From the NCBI RefSeq assembly GCF_003053725.1, contig NZ_QAYC01000006.1, positions 165,702-229,701 on the forward strand: a stretch of 64,000 nucleotides of DNA. The letters run 5' to 3'. A program made the position numbers and the translations under genes. The DNA is from Rhodovulum kholense (GTDB lineage: Bacteria; Pseudomonadota; Alphaproteobacteria; Rhodobacterales; Rhodobacteraceae). This document shows, piece after piece, positions 28,090 to 36,294 of the stretch (position 1 is the stretch's first letter; every line of letters begins with the position of its first letter). The notes beneath the pieces are model-generated. The model ran no database searches. It saw only the letters and a list, made by a program, of their open reading frames with translations, and was not told where the DNA came from.

Positions 28090-29103
28090 TCAGCTGCGGC
28101 GACGTCGGCGCGGGGCGCGGGCCGGGCCTTCGCCGTCGCCGGTGCCGTCCGATGCCGACGAGAACCCGCCCAGCCGGTCGGTGATCTCGTCAAGGCTGGG
28201 GCGCGGGCCGCGCGGGCGGGTTTCGAGCGCTGCACGCATCGCCTGCAGATGTTCGGGCGTTGTGCCGCAGCAACCGCCGATGATGGTGGCGCCGCAATCG
28301 CGGGCAAGCACGGCGTAATCGGCCATCAACTCGGGCGTGCCGTCGTAATGGATATGGCCGTCGACATATTTCGGGATGCCCGCATTGCCCTTGGCGATGA
28401 TCGGCCATTCGGTTCCGGCGGCGGCAAAGCCCAGCACCGTGCGCAAAAGGTCCGAGGCGCCGACGCCGCAATTGGCGCCGAAGGCGAGCGGCTTGTAGGG
28501 CAGTTTCTCGACCAGCTCGGCCAGCCCCGCCGACGTCATGCCCATCATGGTGCGCCCGGCAGTGTCGAAGCTCATCGTGCCGCACCAGGGCATGTCGGCA
28601 AGCTTCGCGGCTTCGGCGGCAGCGCGGTATTCGTCGGGGGCGCTGATCGTTTCGACCCAAAGCAGGTCGACGCCGCCCTCCTTCAGTCCTTCGGCCTGTT
28701 CGTGGAAGATCTCTACCGCGCGCGCATAGGACAGCGGTCCCATCGGCTCCATGATCTCGCCGGTCGGCCCGACCGAGCCCGCAACGACCACCGGCCGGCC
28801 CGCGGCATCGGCCACCTCGCGCGCCAGCGCGCCCGCCAGGCGGTTCAGCTCGCCCACCCGGTCCTGGGCCTCGTGCAGACGCAGCCGCGAGGCATTGCCG
28901 CCAAAGCTGTTGGTCAGGAAGATGTCCGACCCGGCCTCGACCGAGCCCCGGTAAAGCGCGCGGATCTTGTCGGGCTCGTCGGCATTCCAGAACTCGGGGG
29001 CCTCGCCCGAGCTCAGCCCCATGTTGAACAAGGTGGTCCCCGTCGCGCCATCGGCCATCAGCCAGTCGCGCTCTGCGAGCAAACGGGAAAGGGCGTCGGT
29101 CAT
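28090..29103 (-). CDS. Homocysteine S-methyltransferase family protein (betaine--homocysteine type)
   Basis: A 337-residue zinc-dependent methyltransferase with a TIM barrel. It opens MADGATGTTLFNMGL with FLTNSFGGNASRL near 62; the zinc cysteines are in FGANCGVGASDLL near 209 and TIIGGCCGTTPEHLQ near 278. It transfers a methyl group (from betaine or another methylated amine or sulfonium) to homocysteine, giving methionine. The C-terminal tail RAPRRRRRS is unusually basic. It lies on the same strand as the corrinoid and DUF1638 genes, with the radical SAM gene between. Annotated in relatives as Bmt; the methyl donor is not visible. Confidence 0.88.
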   Translation of the reverse strand: MTDALSRLLAERDWLMADGATGTTLFNMGLSSGEAPEFWNADEPDKIRALYRGSVEAGSDIFLTNSFGGNASRLRLHEAQDRVGELNRLAGALAREVADAAGRPVVVAGSVGPTGEIMEPMGPLSYARAVEIFHEQAEGLKEGGVDLLWVETISAPDEYRAAAEAAKLADMPWCGTMSFDTAGRTMMGMTSAGLAELVEKLPYKPLAFGANCGVGASDLLRTVLGFAAAGTEWPIIAKGNAGIPKYVDGHIHYDGTPELMADYAVLARDCGATIIGGCCGTTPEHLQAMRAALETRPRGPRPSLDEITDRLGGFSSASDGTGDGEGPARAPRRRRRS

Positions 29104-29216
29104 ACTGAGGAGTCCTCTTGCATTTGAAACCGCCCGGCTGGGCTGTCAGCCCGCCCGGGACCGGCGGCGGATCGAGAGTCCGGGGCGCGCGCCTGCCGGG
29201 GCAGGCGCCTCCGGGC

Positions 29217-29531
29217 TCAGGATTCGCTCATGATCTGTTCCTTGGCCAGGACCATCAGCTCGGCCATCTTGGCGCGCAGCGTGGGTTCGTCGACCCGGCT
29301 GCCGAGATCGGACGACACCTTGCGGTAAACGTCTTCGTCGCCCGCCTCTTCGAAATCGGCTTTCACGACCTGCTTGGCGTAATCGAGCGACGCTTCCTCG
29401 CTCAGACCCATCAGTTCGGCGGCCCACAGACCCAGCAGCTTGTTGCGCCGCGCCTCGGCCTTGAACTGAAGTTCGGAATCGTGAGCGAACTTGTTTTCGA
29501 AAGCGAGCTCGCGGTCGTCGAACGTGGTCAT
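29217..29531 (-). CDS. F1-ATPase inhibitor subunit zeta (DUF1476)
   Basis: A 104-residue protein of DUF1476, identified in Paracoccus as the zeta inhibitor of the F1Fo-ATP synthase, which blocks ATP hydrolysis by inserting its N-terminus into F1. Here MTTFDDRELAFENKFAHDSE is the inhibitory N-terminal segment, followed by the four-helix part (RRNKLLGLWAAELMGL, DYAKQVVKADFEEAGDEDV). The ATG at 29531 has GGGGGGAAAAGAG upstream. It sits alone, 18 kb from the atpHAGDC operon of this window, as expected because zeta genes are not part of the operon. Confidence 0.88.
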   Translation of the reverse strand: MTTFDDRELAFENKFAHDSELQFKAEARRNKLLGLWAAELMGLSEEASLDYAKQVVKADFEEAGDEDVYRKVSSDLGSRVDEPTLRAKMAELMVLAKEQIMSES

Positions 29532-29785
29532 CTCTTTTCCCCCCGTCGTGGAATTCCTGCGGTGCATGCCATTTAAGGGAACTTCCCCCGTCTGCCTAGA
29601 GACACGTTGGCAGGGGCGCGGCCGGACGGCAAGACCGCGCGGCGCCTTCGGCGGGCGGCAACCGCAAGGCGGTAGGCTGCCGGGACCGCGCAGCCGCCTT
29701 GCGGCAGGGCGCGGCTTGGACTACAAGCGCGTCAAATCGCGCGGGCGCACCTCTGCCACCCGCGCCAATCGCATTCGGAGTTTCC

Positions 29786-30547
29786 ATGGCACGTCGGAAG
29801 AAGATCTACGAAGGCAAGGCGAAGATTCTCTACGAAGGACCCGAGCCGGGGACGCTGGTGCAGTATTTCAAGGACGATGCGACCGCCTTCAACGCCCAGA
29901 AGCATGACGTGATCGAGGGCAAGGGGGTGCTGAACAACCGCCTGTCCGAATTCTTCATGTCCGGGCTGAACGCGATCGGGGTGCCGACGCACTTCATCAA
30001 GCGCATCAATATGCGCGAACAACTGATCCGCCAGGTCGAGATCATTCCGCTGGAAGTGGTCGTGCGCAACATCGCCGCTGGGTCGATGTCCAAGCGGCTC
30101 GGGATCGAGGAAGGTACCCAGCTGCCGCGCCCGATCATCGAGTTCTACTACAAGGACGACGGGCTGGGCGATCCGCTGGTCACCGAGGAACATATCATCG
30201 CCTTCGGCTGGGCCGGTCAGCAGGATCTCGATGACATCGTGGCGCTGGCGCTGCGGGTCAACGACTTCCTGTCGGGGATCATGGTCGCGGTCGGCATCAA
30301 GCTGGTCGATTTCAAGATCGAGATCGGCCGGATCTGGGAAGGCGACTTCATGCGCCTGGTGGTCGCCGACGAAATCAGCCCCGACAGCTGTCGGCTCTGG
30401 GACGTCAAGACCGGCCAGCATCTCGACAAGGACGTGTTCCGCCGCGATCTGGGCTCGCTGACCGATGCCTATACCGAGGTGGCCAAGCGTCTGGGGGTGC
30501 TGCCCACCAATGTCTCGCATCCCAGCAAGCCGACCCTGATCAATTGA
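29786..30547 (+). CDS. purC: Phosphoribosylaminoimidazole-succinocarboxamide synthase
   Basis: Joins CAIR and aspartate with ATP to give SAICAR in purine synthesis. The protein is 253 residues. It starts [17 protein letters not shown], with [11 protein letters not shown] near 30, [20 protein letters not shown] (SAICAR synthetase signature region), [10 protein letters not shown] and [14 protein letters not shown] near 195. The start ATG at 29786 fits the family; an upstream ATG at 29699 is in the leader. purS follows 198 bp downstream, with GC-rich potential hairpins in between. Confidence 0.97.
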   Translation: MARRKKIYEGKAKILYEGPEPGTLVQYFKDDATAFNAQKHDVIEGKGVLNNRLSEFFMSGLNAIGVPTHFIKRINMREQLIRQVEIIPLEVVVRNIAAGSMSKRLGIEEGTQLPRPIIEFYYKDDGLGDPLVTEEHIIAFGWAGQQDLDDIVALALRVNDFLSGIMVAVGIKLVDFKIEIGRIWEGDFMRLVVADEISPDSCRLWDVKTGQHLDKDVFRRDLGSLTDAYTEVAKRLGVLPTNVSHPSKPTLIN

Positions 30548-30745
30548 AAGGGTAAGCGTGTTCGGCTTGTGTCATCACAGGGTTCCACCGAACATGATCC
30601 CAGACGCAGCGTGCGGGGCGCGCGGCCCCGGCGCGATTGACGGCGGGCCGCGCGCCCGCCGCGACAGACGGCCACCAAAGACCGCGCCCGGTGACTGCGC
30701 CGGGCGCCGGGACAGCACCAGGACAATACAAGGAAGGACGACCCG

Positions 30746-30985
30746 ATGAAGGCCCGCGTTCATGTCATGCTGAAGGACGGCGTGCTCGACCCGCAGGGCG
30801 AGGCGGTGCGCCACGCCCTGGGAACGCTCGGTTTCGAGGGCGTCGGCGGGGTCCGGCAGGGCAAGGTGATCGACCTCGATCTGGACGCGACCGACAAGGC
30901 CGCGGCCGAGGCGCGGGTGCGCGAGATGTGCGAGAAGCTGCTCGCGAACACGGTGATCGAACGCTACGACATCGAGATTGTCTGA
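30746..30985 (+). CDS. purS: Phosphoribosylformylglycinamidine synthase subunit PurS
   Basis: A 79-residue PurS: KARVHVMLKDGVLDPQGEAV, GFEGVGGVRQGKVIDLDL and CEKLLANTVIERYDIEI. PurS joins PurL and PurQ in the FGAM synthase complex, which makes FGAM from FGAR and glutamine. RBS AAGGAAGG precedes the ATG. Unusually, purQ is not next: an alcohol dehydrogenase gene (start 3 bp after the purS stop) sits between. Confidence 0.95.
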   Translation: MKARVHVMLKDGVLDPQGEAVRHALGTLGFEGVGGVRQGKVIDLDLDATDKAAAEARVREMCEKLLANTVIERYDIEIV

Positions 30986-30988
30986 GCG

Positions 30989-32032
30989 ATGCGGGCCGCG
31001 GTCCTCACCGGCTGGCGCAAGCCGCTGGAGGTCTCGAAGGTCGACGACCCGGACTGCCCCAAGGACGGGGTGGTCCTGAAGGTCCTGGCCTGCGGCATCT
31101 GCCGGTCGGACTGGCATTCCTGGACGGGCGCCGACCCGGACGTGTCGCTGCCGCTGATCCCGGGCCACGAATATTGCGGCGTGGTCGAAGAGGTCGGGCC
31201 CGGGGTGACCCGCTGGCAGGTCGGCGACCGGGTCATCGCGCCCTTCATCCTGGCCTGCGGCCATTGCGCCGACTGCGCCTCGGGGCATCAGACGATCTGC
31301 GCCCATCAGGTGCTGCCGGGCTTCACCCAGGCCGGCGCCTTCGCCGAACTGATCGCGGTGCCCTTCGCCGATACCAACCTGACGCCGCTCCCTGAAACCA
31401 TGGAGCCGGCGCTGGCTGCTGCGCTCGGCTGCCGGGTGACGACCGCCTGGCAGGCGCTGACCGGGCGCGCCGCGCTGCGGCCGGGCGAATGGCTGGCGAT
31501 CTTCGGCGGCGGCGGGGTCGGGATCTCGGCGCTGATGCTGGGCCGGGCGCTGGGCGCGCGGGTCGCGGTCGTCGATGTGGTGCCCGACAAGCTGAACTAT
31601 GCGGTCGCGCTGGGCGCCGATGCGGCGATCGACGCGCGCGCCGGGGACGCGGCCGAGGCGGTGCGCGAGATCACCGGCGGCGGCGCCCATGTGGCGATCG
31701 AGGCGCTGGGCATTCCCGAGACCACCATCGGCGCCATGAAATCGCTGCGCAAGCTGGGGCGGATGGTTCAGGTCGGCATGCCCACGGGCAAGAACACCAC
31801 CATGGCGCTGCCGATGGATGCGGTCTATTCCGGCCAGCTGGCCGTTTACGGAACCCGCGGCATGGCGGCCTGGAAGTATCCCTCGCTGCTGTCGCTGATC
31901 GACGGCGGGCATGTGGACCTGACGCCGCTGATCGGCCGCCGCGTGAAACTGACCGAGGCCAGTGGCGAACTGGCCGCTTTCGATGCCCCCGCACCGCCCG
32001 GCGTTGCCGTGATCACCAATTTTCTCGCCTGA
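30989..32032 (+). CDS. Zinc-dependent alcohol dehydrogenase
   Basis: A 347-residue medium-chain dehydrogenase. Catalytic zinc ligands are in CGICRSDWHSWTG near 34 and GHEYCGVVEEVG near 58; the structural zinc is held by CGHCADCASGHQTIC near 90-104. The NAD-binding site is FGGGGVGISALMLGRALGA near 171, with an Asp after the second strand (VVDVVPDK), favouring NAD over NADP. Oxidises an alcohol or sugar alcohol; substrate unknown. It is wedged between purS and purQ with 3-bp and 24-bp gaps, so it must share their transcript. Confidence 0.9.
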   Translation: MRAAVLTGWRKPLEVSKVDDPDCPKDGVVLKVLACGICRSDWHSWTGADPDVSLPLIPGHEYCGVVEEVGPGVTRWQVGDRVIAPFILACGHCADCASGHQTICAHQVLPGFTQAGAFAELIAVPFADTNLTPLPETMEPALAAALGCRVTTAWQALTGRAALRPGEWLAIFGGGGVGISALMLGRALGARVAVVDVVPDKLNYAVALGADAAIDARAGDAAEAVREITGGGAHVAIEALGIPETTIGAMKSLRKLGRMVQVGMPTGKNTTMALPMDAVYSGQLAVYGTRGMAAWKYPSLLSLIDGGHVDLTPLIGRRVKLTEASGELAAFDAPAPPGVAVITNFLA

Positions 32033-32056
32033 GAAGCGCCACAGAGGAACCCGCCC

Positions 32057-32725
32057 ATGAAAGCCGCCGTTCTCGTCTTCCCCGGGTCGAACTGCGACCG
32101 CGACCTTGCCATGGCCTTCCGCAACGCGGGCGCCGAGGTCACCATGGTCTGGCACAAGGACAGCGCGCTGCCCGAGGGTGTCGACGTGGTGGGCATCCCG
32201 GGCGGGTTTTCTTTTGGCGACTATCTGCGCTGCGGTGCCATCGCGGCGCGCTCGCCCATCACCCGCGCGGTGATCGAGCATACCGCCCGCGGCGGCTATG
32301 CGCTGGGGGTCTGCAACGGCTTTCAGGTGCTGACCGAAACCGGCGTTCTGCCGGGCGCGCTGATGCGCAATGCCGGGCTCAAGTTCGTCTGCCGGTCGGT
32401 GCCGCTGACGGTCGAGACCGCCGACAGCGCCTTCACCGACGGCTATTCCAAGGGCCAGCGCATCGCGATTCCGGTCGCGCATCACGACGGCAACTATGTG
32501 GCCGATGCCGATCTGGTGGAACGTCTGAGGGCCGAGGACCGCATCGCCTTCACCTATGCCGAACCGATCAACGGCGCGACCGCCGACATCGCCGGGATCC
32601 TGTCGGAAAACCGCAGGGTGCTGGGCCTGATGCCGCATCCCGAACGGGCGGCGGAACCCGCGCATGGCAATACCGACGGGGCGGCGCTTTTCCGCTCGCT
32701 TCTGGGCGCACTCGTCCCGGCGTGA
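32057..32725 (+). CDS. purQ: Phosphoribosylformylglycinamidine synthase subunit PurQ
   Basis: Glutamine amidotransferase subunit of FGAM synthase, supplying ammonia to PurL. The protein is 222 residues. Class I triad: Cys in [12 protein letters not shown] near 86, His and Glu in [11 protein letters not shown] near 198. N-terminal [20 protein letters not shown] is the PurQ opening. PurL is not in the window. A two-component system follows 46 bp downstream on the same strand. Confidence 0.97.
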   Translation: MKAAVLVFPGSNCDRDLAMAFRNAGAEVTMVWHKDSALPEGVDVVGIPGGFSFGDYLRCGAIAARSPITRAVIEHTARGGYALGVCNGFQVLTETGVLPGALMRNAGLKFVCRSVPLTVETADSAFTDGYSKGQRIAIPVAHHDGNYVADADLVERLRAEDRIAFTYAEPINGATADIAGILSENRRVLGLMPHPERAAEPAHGNTDGAALFRSLLGALVPA

Positions 32726-32771
32726 CCCCGCGCCGCTTGAGCGTTCCTTCGCGCAAGCGTAATTTGCGGGC

Positions 32772-34535
32772 ATGTCCGGTCCCACGCGCAGCCCCTATCG
32801 GTCCGCATATCCCCTGCGGGGGGTCTGGATCGTGCGCGTTGCGGTCTGCCTCCTCATCCTGATCGCGGTCGCGACGGTCTGGACCACAAATACCTGGCTG
32901 ACGGACCGTTTCACCGAAAGCACGCGCAGCCGGGCGCAGGTGCGGATGGCGCTCTATTCCGGCAACGTCGTCAGCGAGTTGCAGCGCGCCTCGGTGGTGC
33001 CGCTGCTGCTGTCGCGCGACCCCACGTTGATTCGCGCGCTGGAGAATGTCGACTTCTCGCAAAGCTCGCAGTTGCTGATTTCCTATGTCGACGAAATCGG
33101 CGCCGCCTCGCTGCAGCTTCTGGATGATACCGGCCGTGTGGTGGCGGCGACCGACCGCTCGACCATCGGCACCAATCTGCGGTCGGCCCCGTTCTATGTC
33201 GAGGCGCTGAGGTCGAACGATACCGTCTTCATCACCTCGCGCGCCGAAGCGGGGAATTTCACCTTCACCTATTCGCGCGCCATCACGGTCGACCGCAAGA
33301 AGGCGGGGGTGATCGTGGTGGGCGTCGATCTGGCGAAGTTCGAACAAAGCTGGGCGGGCATTTCGGACGCGGTGATCGTGACCGACAGCGAGGGCCAGAT
33401 CATCCTCGCCACCGAACCGCGCTGGCGCGGGCGGCTGGTCAATGAGGCGCTCGACGCGCGCTCGGCGCCCTCGGCCGTGGCGCGTGCCATCCAGGCGACC
33501 GCCGACTGGGGCGCGCTGCCGCCCGATGCCTATGTGATGGGCGAGGCGGTGATGCGCAACGAGGCGCGGATACCCTTCCGCGGCTGGCGCATCATCTCGT
33601 TCACGCCCTATGTCTCGATCCGCGACAAGGTGAATGCCGTGCTTGCGCTCGAGATCATGGGCTTCGCCATGCTGCTGGCGCTGTCCTTCTACCTGCTGTC
33701 GCGCCGGGCGCAGATGAAGTCGCTGGGCTATCAGCGCGAGACGGTCGAGCTGCGCGAGCTGAACGCGCGCCTTCAGCGCGAGATCGCCGAACGCGAGCGC
33801 GCCGAGAAGAACCTCGAAGTGGCCGAGCAGACCCTGGAGCAAAGCTCGAAGCTGGCTGCGCTGGGCGAGATGTCGGCCGCAATCAGCCACGAGCTGAACC
33901 AGCCGCTCGCTGCCATGAAGACCTATCTGGCGGGCGCACGCCTGCTGTTGCAGCGCAAGCGCCCCGACGAGGCGCTGTCCTCGTTCCAGCGGATCGACGA
34001 CCTGATCGAGCGGATGGGCGCGATCACCCGCCAGCTGAAAAGCTATGCCCGGAAGGGCGGCGACGCGTTCGAGCCGCTGGACATGCGGTCCTGCGTCTCT
34101 GGCGCGCTGTCGATGATGGAGCCGCAGCTCAAGCGGCGGAAGGTGACGATCACCCGGTCGCTGCCGCGCGAGCCGGTGATGGTGATGGCCGACCGCATCC
34201 GGCTGGAACAGGTGATCATCAACCTGTTGCGCAACGCGCTTGACGCGACCCGCGAAAGCCCGGTGCCGCAGATCGACCTTATCCTGTCGTCGGGCGAAAC
34301 CGCGACGCTGACCGTGCGCGACAACGGTCACGGGATCGAGGACATCGACAAGCTGTTCGAACCCTTCTACACCACCAAGCAGCCCGGGGACGGCGTCGGG
34401 CTCGGGCTTGCCATCTCGTCGGGGATCGTCGCCGACCTTGGCGGCCGCCTGACAGCCCGCAATGCGCGCGAAGAGGGGGCTGTCTTCGAAGTGCAGCTTC
34501 CCATATTGAACCAGGACAAAGAAGCCGCGGAGTGA
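32772..34535 (+). CDS. dctB: Sensor histidine kinase, DctB-like
   Basis: A 587-residue membrane kinase. The N-terminal helix near 18-38 and a second near 285-305 (MGFAMLLALSFYLLS) bound a periplasmic double-Cache sensor (DDTGRVVAATDRSTIGTNL, FTFTYSRAITVD). A coiled coil (ELNARLQREIAERERAEKNL) leads to the dimer domain with phospho-acceptor His in AAISHELNQPLAAMKTYL near 376. The ATPase N box is NLLRNALDATRE, G1 DNGHGIED, G2 GVGLGLAIS. DctB proteins sense C4-dicarboxylates and phosphorylate DctD. The regulator gene follows at once. No dicarboxylate transporter is nearby, so the ligand remains inferred. Confidence 0.85.
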   Translation: MSGPTRSPYRSAYPLRGVWIVRVAVCLLILIAVATVWTTNTWLTDRFTESTRSRAQVRMALYSGNVVSELQRASVVPLLLSRDPTLIRALENVDFSQSSQLLISYVDEIGAASLQLLDDTGRVVAATDRSTIGTNLRSAPFYVEALRSNDTVFITSRAEAGNFTFTYSRAITVDRKKAGVIVVGVDLAKFEQSWAGISDAVIVTDSEGQIILATEPRWRGRLVNEALDARSAPSAVARAIQATADWGALPPDAYVMGEAVMRNEARIPFRGWRIISFTPYVSIRDKVNAVLALEIMGFAMLLALSFYLLSRRAQMKSLGYQRETVELRELNARLQREIAERERAEKNLEVAEQTLEQSSKLAALGEMSAAISHELNQPLAAMKTYLAGARLLLQRKRPDEALSSFQRIDDLIERMGAITRQLKSYARKGGDAFEPLDMRSCVSGALSMMEPQLKRRKVTITRSLPREPVMVMADRIRLEQVIINLLRNALDATRESPVPQIDLILSSGETATLTVRDNGHGIEDIDKLFEPFYTTKQPGDGVGLGLAISSGIVADLGGRLTARNAREEGAVFEVQLPILNQDKEAAE

Positions 34536-34542
34536 GCAGCAC

Positions 34543-35877
34543 ATGCCTCAGGCCATGAAGATCGCCATCGTCGATGACGAACAGGACATGCGTCAGTCGA
34601 TCAGCCAATGGCTGGCCCTGAGCGGATTCGAGACCGCCACCTACGCCCGGGCGGAGGATGCGCTGAAAGAGATCGGGCCCGACTATCCGGGCGTCGTCGT
34701 GACCGACATCAAGATGCCGGGCATGGACGGGATCACCTTTCTGAAGCGGTTGATGAGCCAGGATTCCTCGCTGCCCGTCATCATGATCACCGGCCATGGC
34801 GATGTGCCCATGGCGGTCGAGGCGATGCGGATCGGTGCCTTCGACTTCATGGAAAAGCCGTTCAACCCCGACCGCATGACCGAACTGGCCAAGCGGGCCA
34901 GCCAGACCCGGCGGCTGGCGCTCGACAACCGTGCCCTGCGGCGCGAACTGGGCGACGGCACAGTTCTGGTCAAGAAGCTGATCGGGTCCTCGGCGGTGAT
35001 GGAGCGGCTGCGCGAGGACATTCTCGACCTGGGGCAGGCCGATGGCCATGTGCTGATCGACGGCGAAACCGGCACCGGCAAGACGCTTGTTGCCCATGCC
35101 TTGCATGCGGTGGGGCCGCGCGCCGGGCGCAAGTTCGTCCAGATCGCCTGTGCCGCCTTCGATCCCGAGGCGCTGACCGCGCGGCTTTTCGGGCCGATCG
35201 AGGACGGCTCGACCACGCTTCCGGCGGTCGAGGAGGCTCGCGGCGGAACGCTGTGCCTTGAGGATATCGACGCGCTGTCTCCGACGCTGCAGGCCCGTCT
35301 GCTGACCTTCATCAACGAACAGGGCAGCCCGGCCGAAACCCGGATCATTGCCGTCTCGAACCTGCAGGAGCAGGACAAGACCGTCGAGGACATGCTGCGG
35401 CCGGATCTTTTCTACCGGCTTGCCGCGATGAAGATCACCCTGCCGCCGCTGCGCAATCGGGGTGAGGATATCCTGACGCTTTTCAACCGGCTGAGCGACC
35501 AGTTCGCCGAGGAATACGGCTGCGACGCGCCCGAGGTGACCGCGCAGGAGGCCGCCCAGCTGATGCAGGCGCCCTGGCCGGGCAATGTGCGCCAGCTGAT
35601 CAACATCGCCGAACGCGCGGTGCTGCAGAACCGGCGCGGTTCGGGCACCATCGCAAGCCTTCTGATGGCCGATAACGAGGCCAGCCAGCCGGTGATGACG
35701 ACGGAAGGCAAGCCGCTGAAAGAATATGTTGAGGCTTTCGAGCGCATGCTGATCGACAACACGATGCGGCGGCACAAGGGCTCGATTGCGGCGGTGATGG
35801 AAGAGCTTTGCCTTCCGCGGCGTACCTTGAACGAGAAGATGGCCAAGTATGGCCTCAGTCGGTCGGACTATCTTTGA
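34543..35877 (+). CDS. DctD-like response regulator lacking the sigma-54 contact loop
   Basis: A 444-residue regulator, partner of the DctB-like kinase 7 bp upstream. The receiver domain has IVDDEQDMRQS, the phospho-Asp in VVTDIKMPGMDG near 57 and the conserved Lys in FMEKPF. The AAA+ domain has Walker A GETGTGKTLVAHAL near 175, but where sigma-54 activators carry GAFTGA this protein reads LFGPIEDGSTTLP, and Walker B is TLCLEDID rather than LFLDEI. A Fis-type helix-turn-helix ends the protein (GSIAAVMEELCLPRRTLNEK). It should therefore not activate sigma-54 promoters, like Rhodobacter NtrC and HupR, which work with the housekeeping polymerase. Confidence 0.88.
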   Translation: MPQAMKIAIVDDEQDMRQSISQWLALSGFETATYARAEDALKEIGPDYPGVVVTDIKMPGMDGITFLKRLMSQDSSLPVIMITGHGDVPMAVEAMRIGAFDFMEKPFNPDRMTELAKRASQTRRLALDNRALRRELGDGTVLVKKLIGSSAVMERLREDILDLGQADGHVLIDGETGTGKTLVAHALHAVGPRAGRKFVQIACAAFDPEALTARLFGPIEDGSTTLPAVEEARGGTLCLEDIDALSPTLQARLLTFINEQGSPAETRIIAVSNLQEQDKTVEDMLRPDLFYRLAAMKITLPPLRNRGEDILTLFNRLSDQFAEEYGCDAPEVTAQEAAQLMQAPWPGNVRQLINIAERAVLQNRRGSGTIASLLMADNEASQPVMTTEGKPLKEYVEAFERMLIDNTMRRHKGSIAAVMEELCLPRRTLNEKMAKYGLSRSDYL

Positions 35878-36294
35878 CCCGCAACTGCGGCGTGTGGAAA
35901 AAGGCATTGTCTTTGACCGTCTCCACCCGCTAATGTCAACTGACGGAGGACCGTGCCGCCTGTCGGCCGCTCCGGAAGATTTTGAGTTTCGCTGTTTTTT
36001 CGCGCGGCGCAGGGCCCAGAGGCCCGTTGCCCGCAAGGAACAGATCGATCTGGCCGGTTTCGGCCAACCGCATTCCGGCGCGGAAATGACGCCGGGACAA
36101 CCGAATGGATGCCGCTTGACGCGGCATCGGAGACGAACCGCGATGGAGCGTGCAGAGATGACGAGGCAGGGACGCAGACGGCTTGACGCCGCCGCCCGCG
36201 CCTCGCATGCACGCCTTGACGCCCCAACAAGACACCCACCAGGCCGTTCTGCCCCGCCGGGGCCGAGCGACCTGCCGTGGTGCAAAGAGATCCA
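35878..36294 (+). promoter_or_regulatory. Long untranslated leader of rne
   Basis: 417 bp without a credible gene separate the regulator from RNase E. In many bacteria the rne leader is an RNase E target that mediates feedback on its own mRNA; that is the likely role here, but no specific hairpin was established. A 20-nt T-rich, AT-richer stretch near 35985-36005 could be part of a promoter. Confidence 0.35.

Noticed and set aside
34543..35877. Calling the regulator a sigma-54 activator
   Set aside because: The GAFTGA loop is missing, so the usual label would be misleading.
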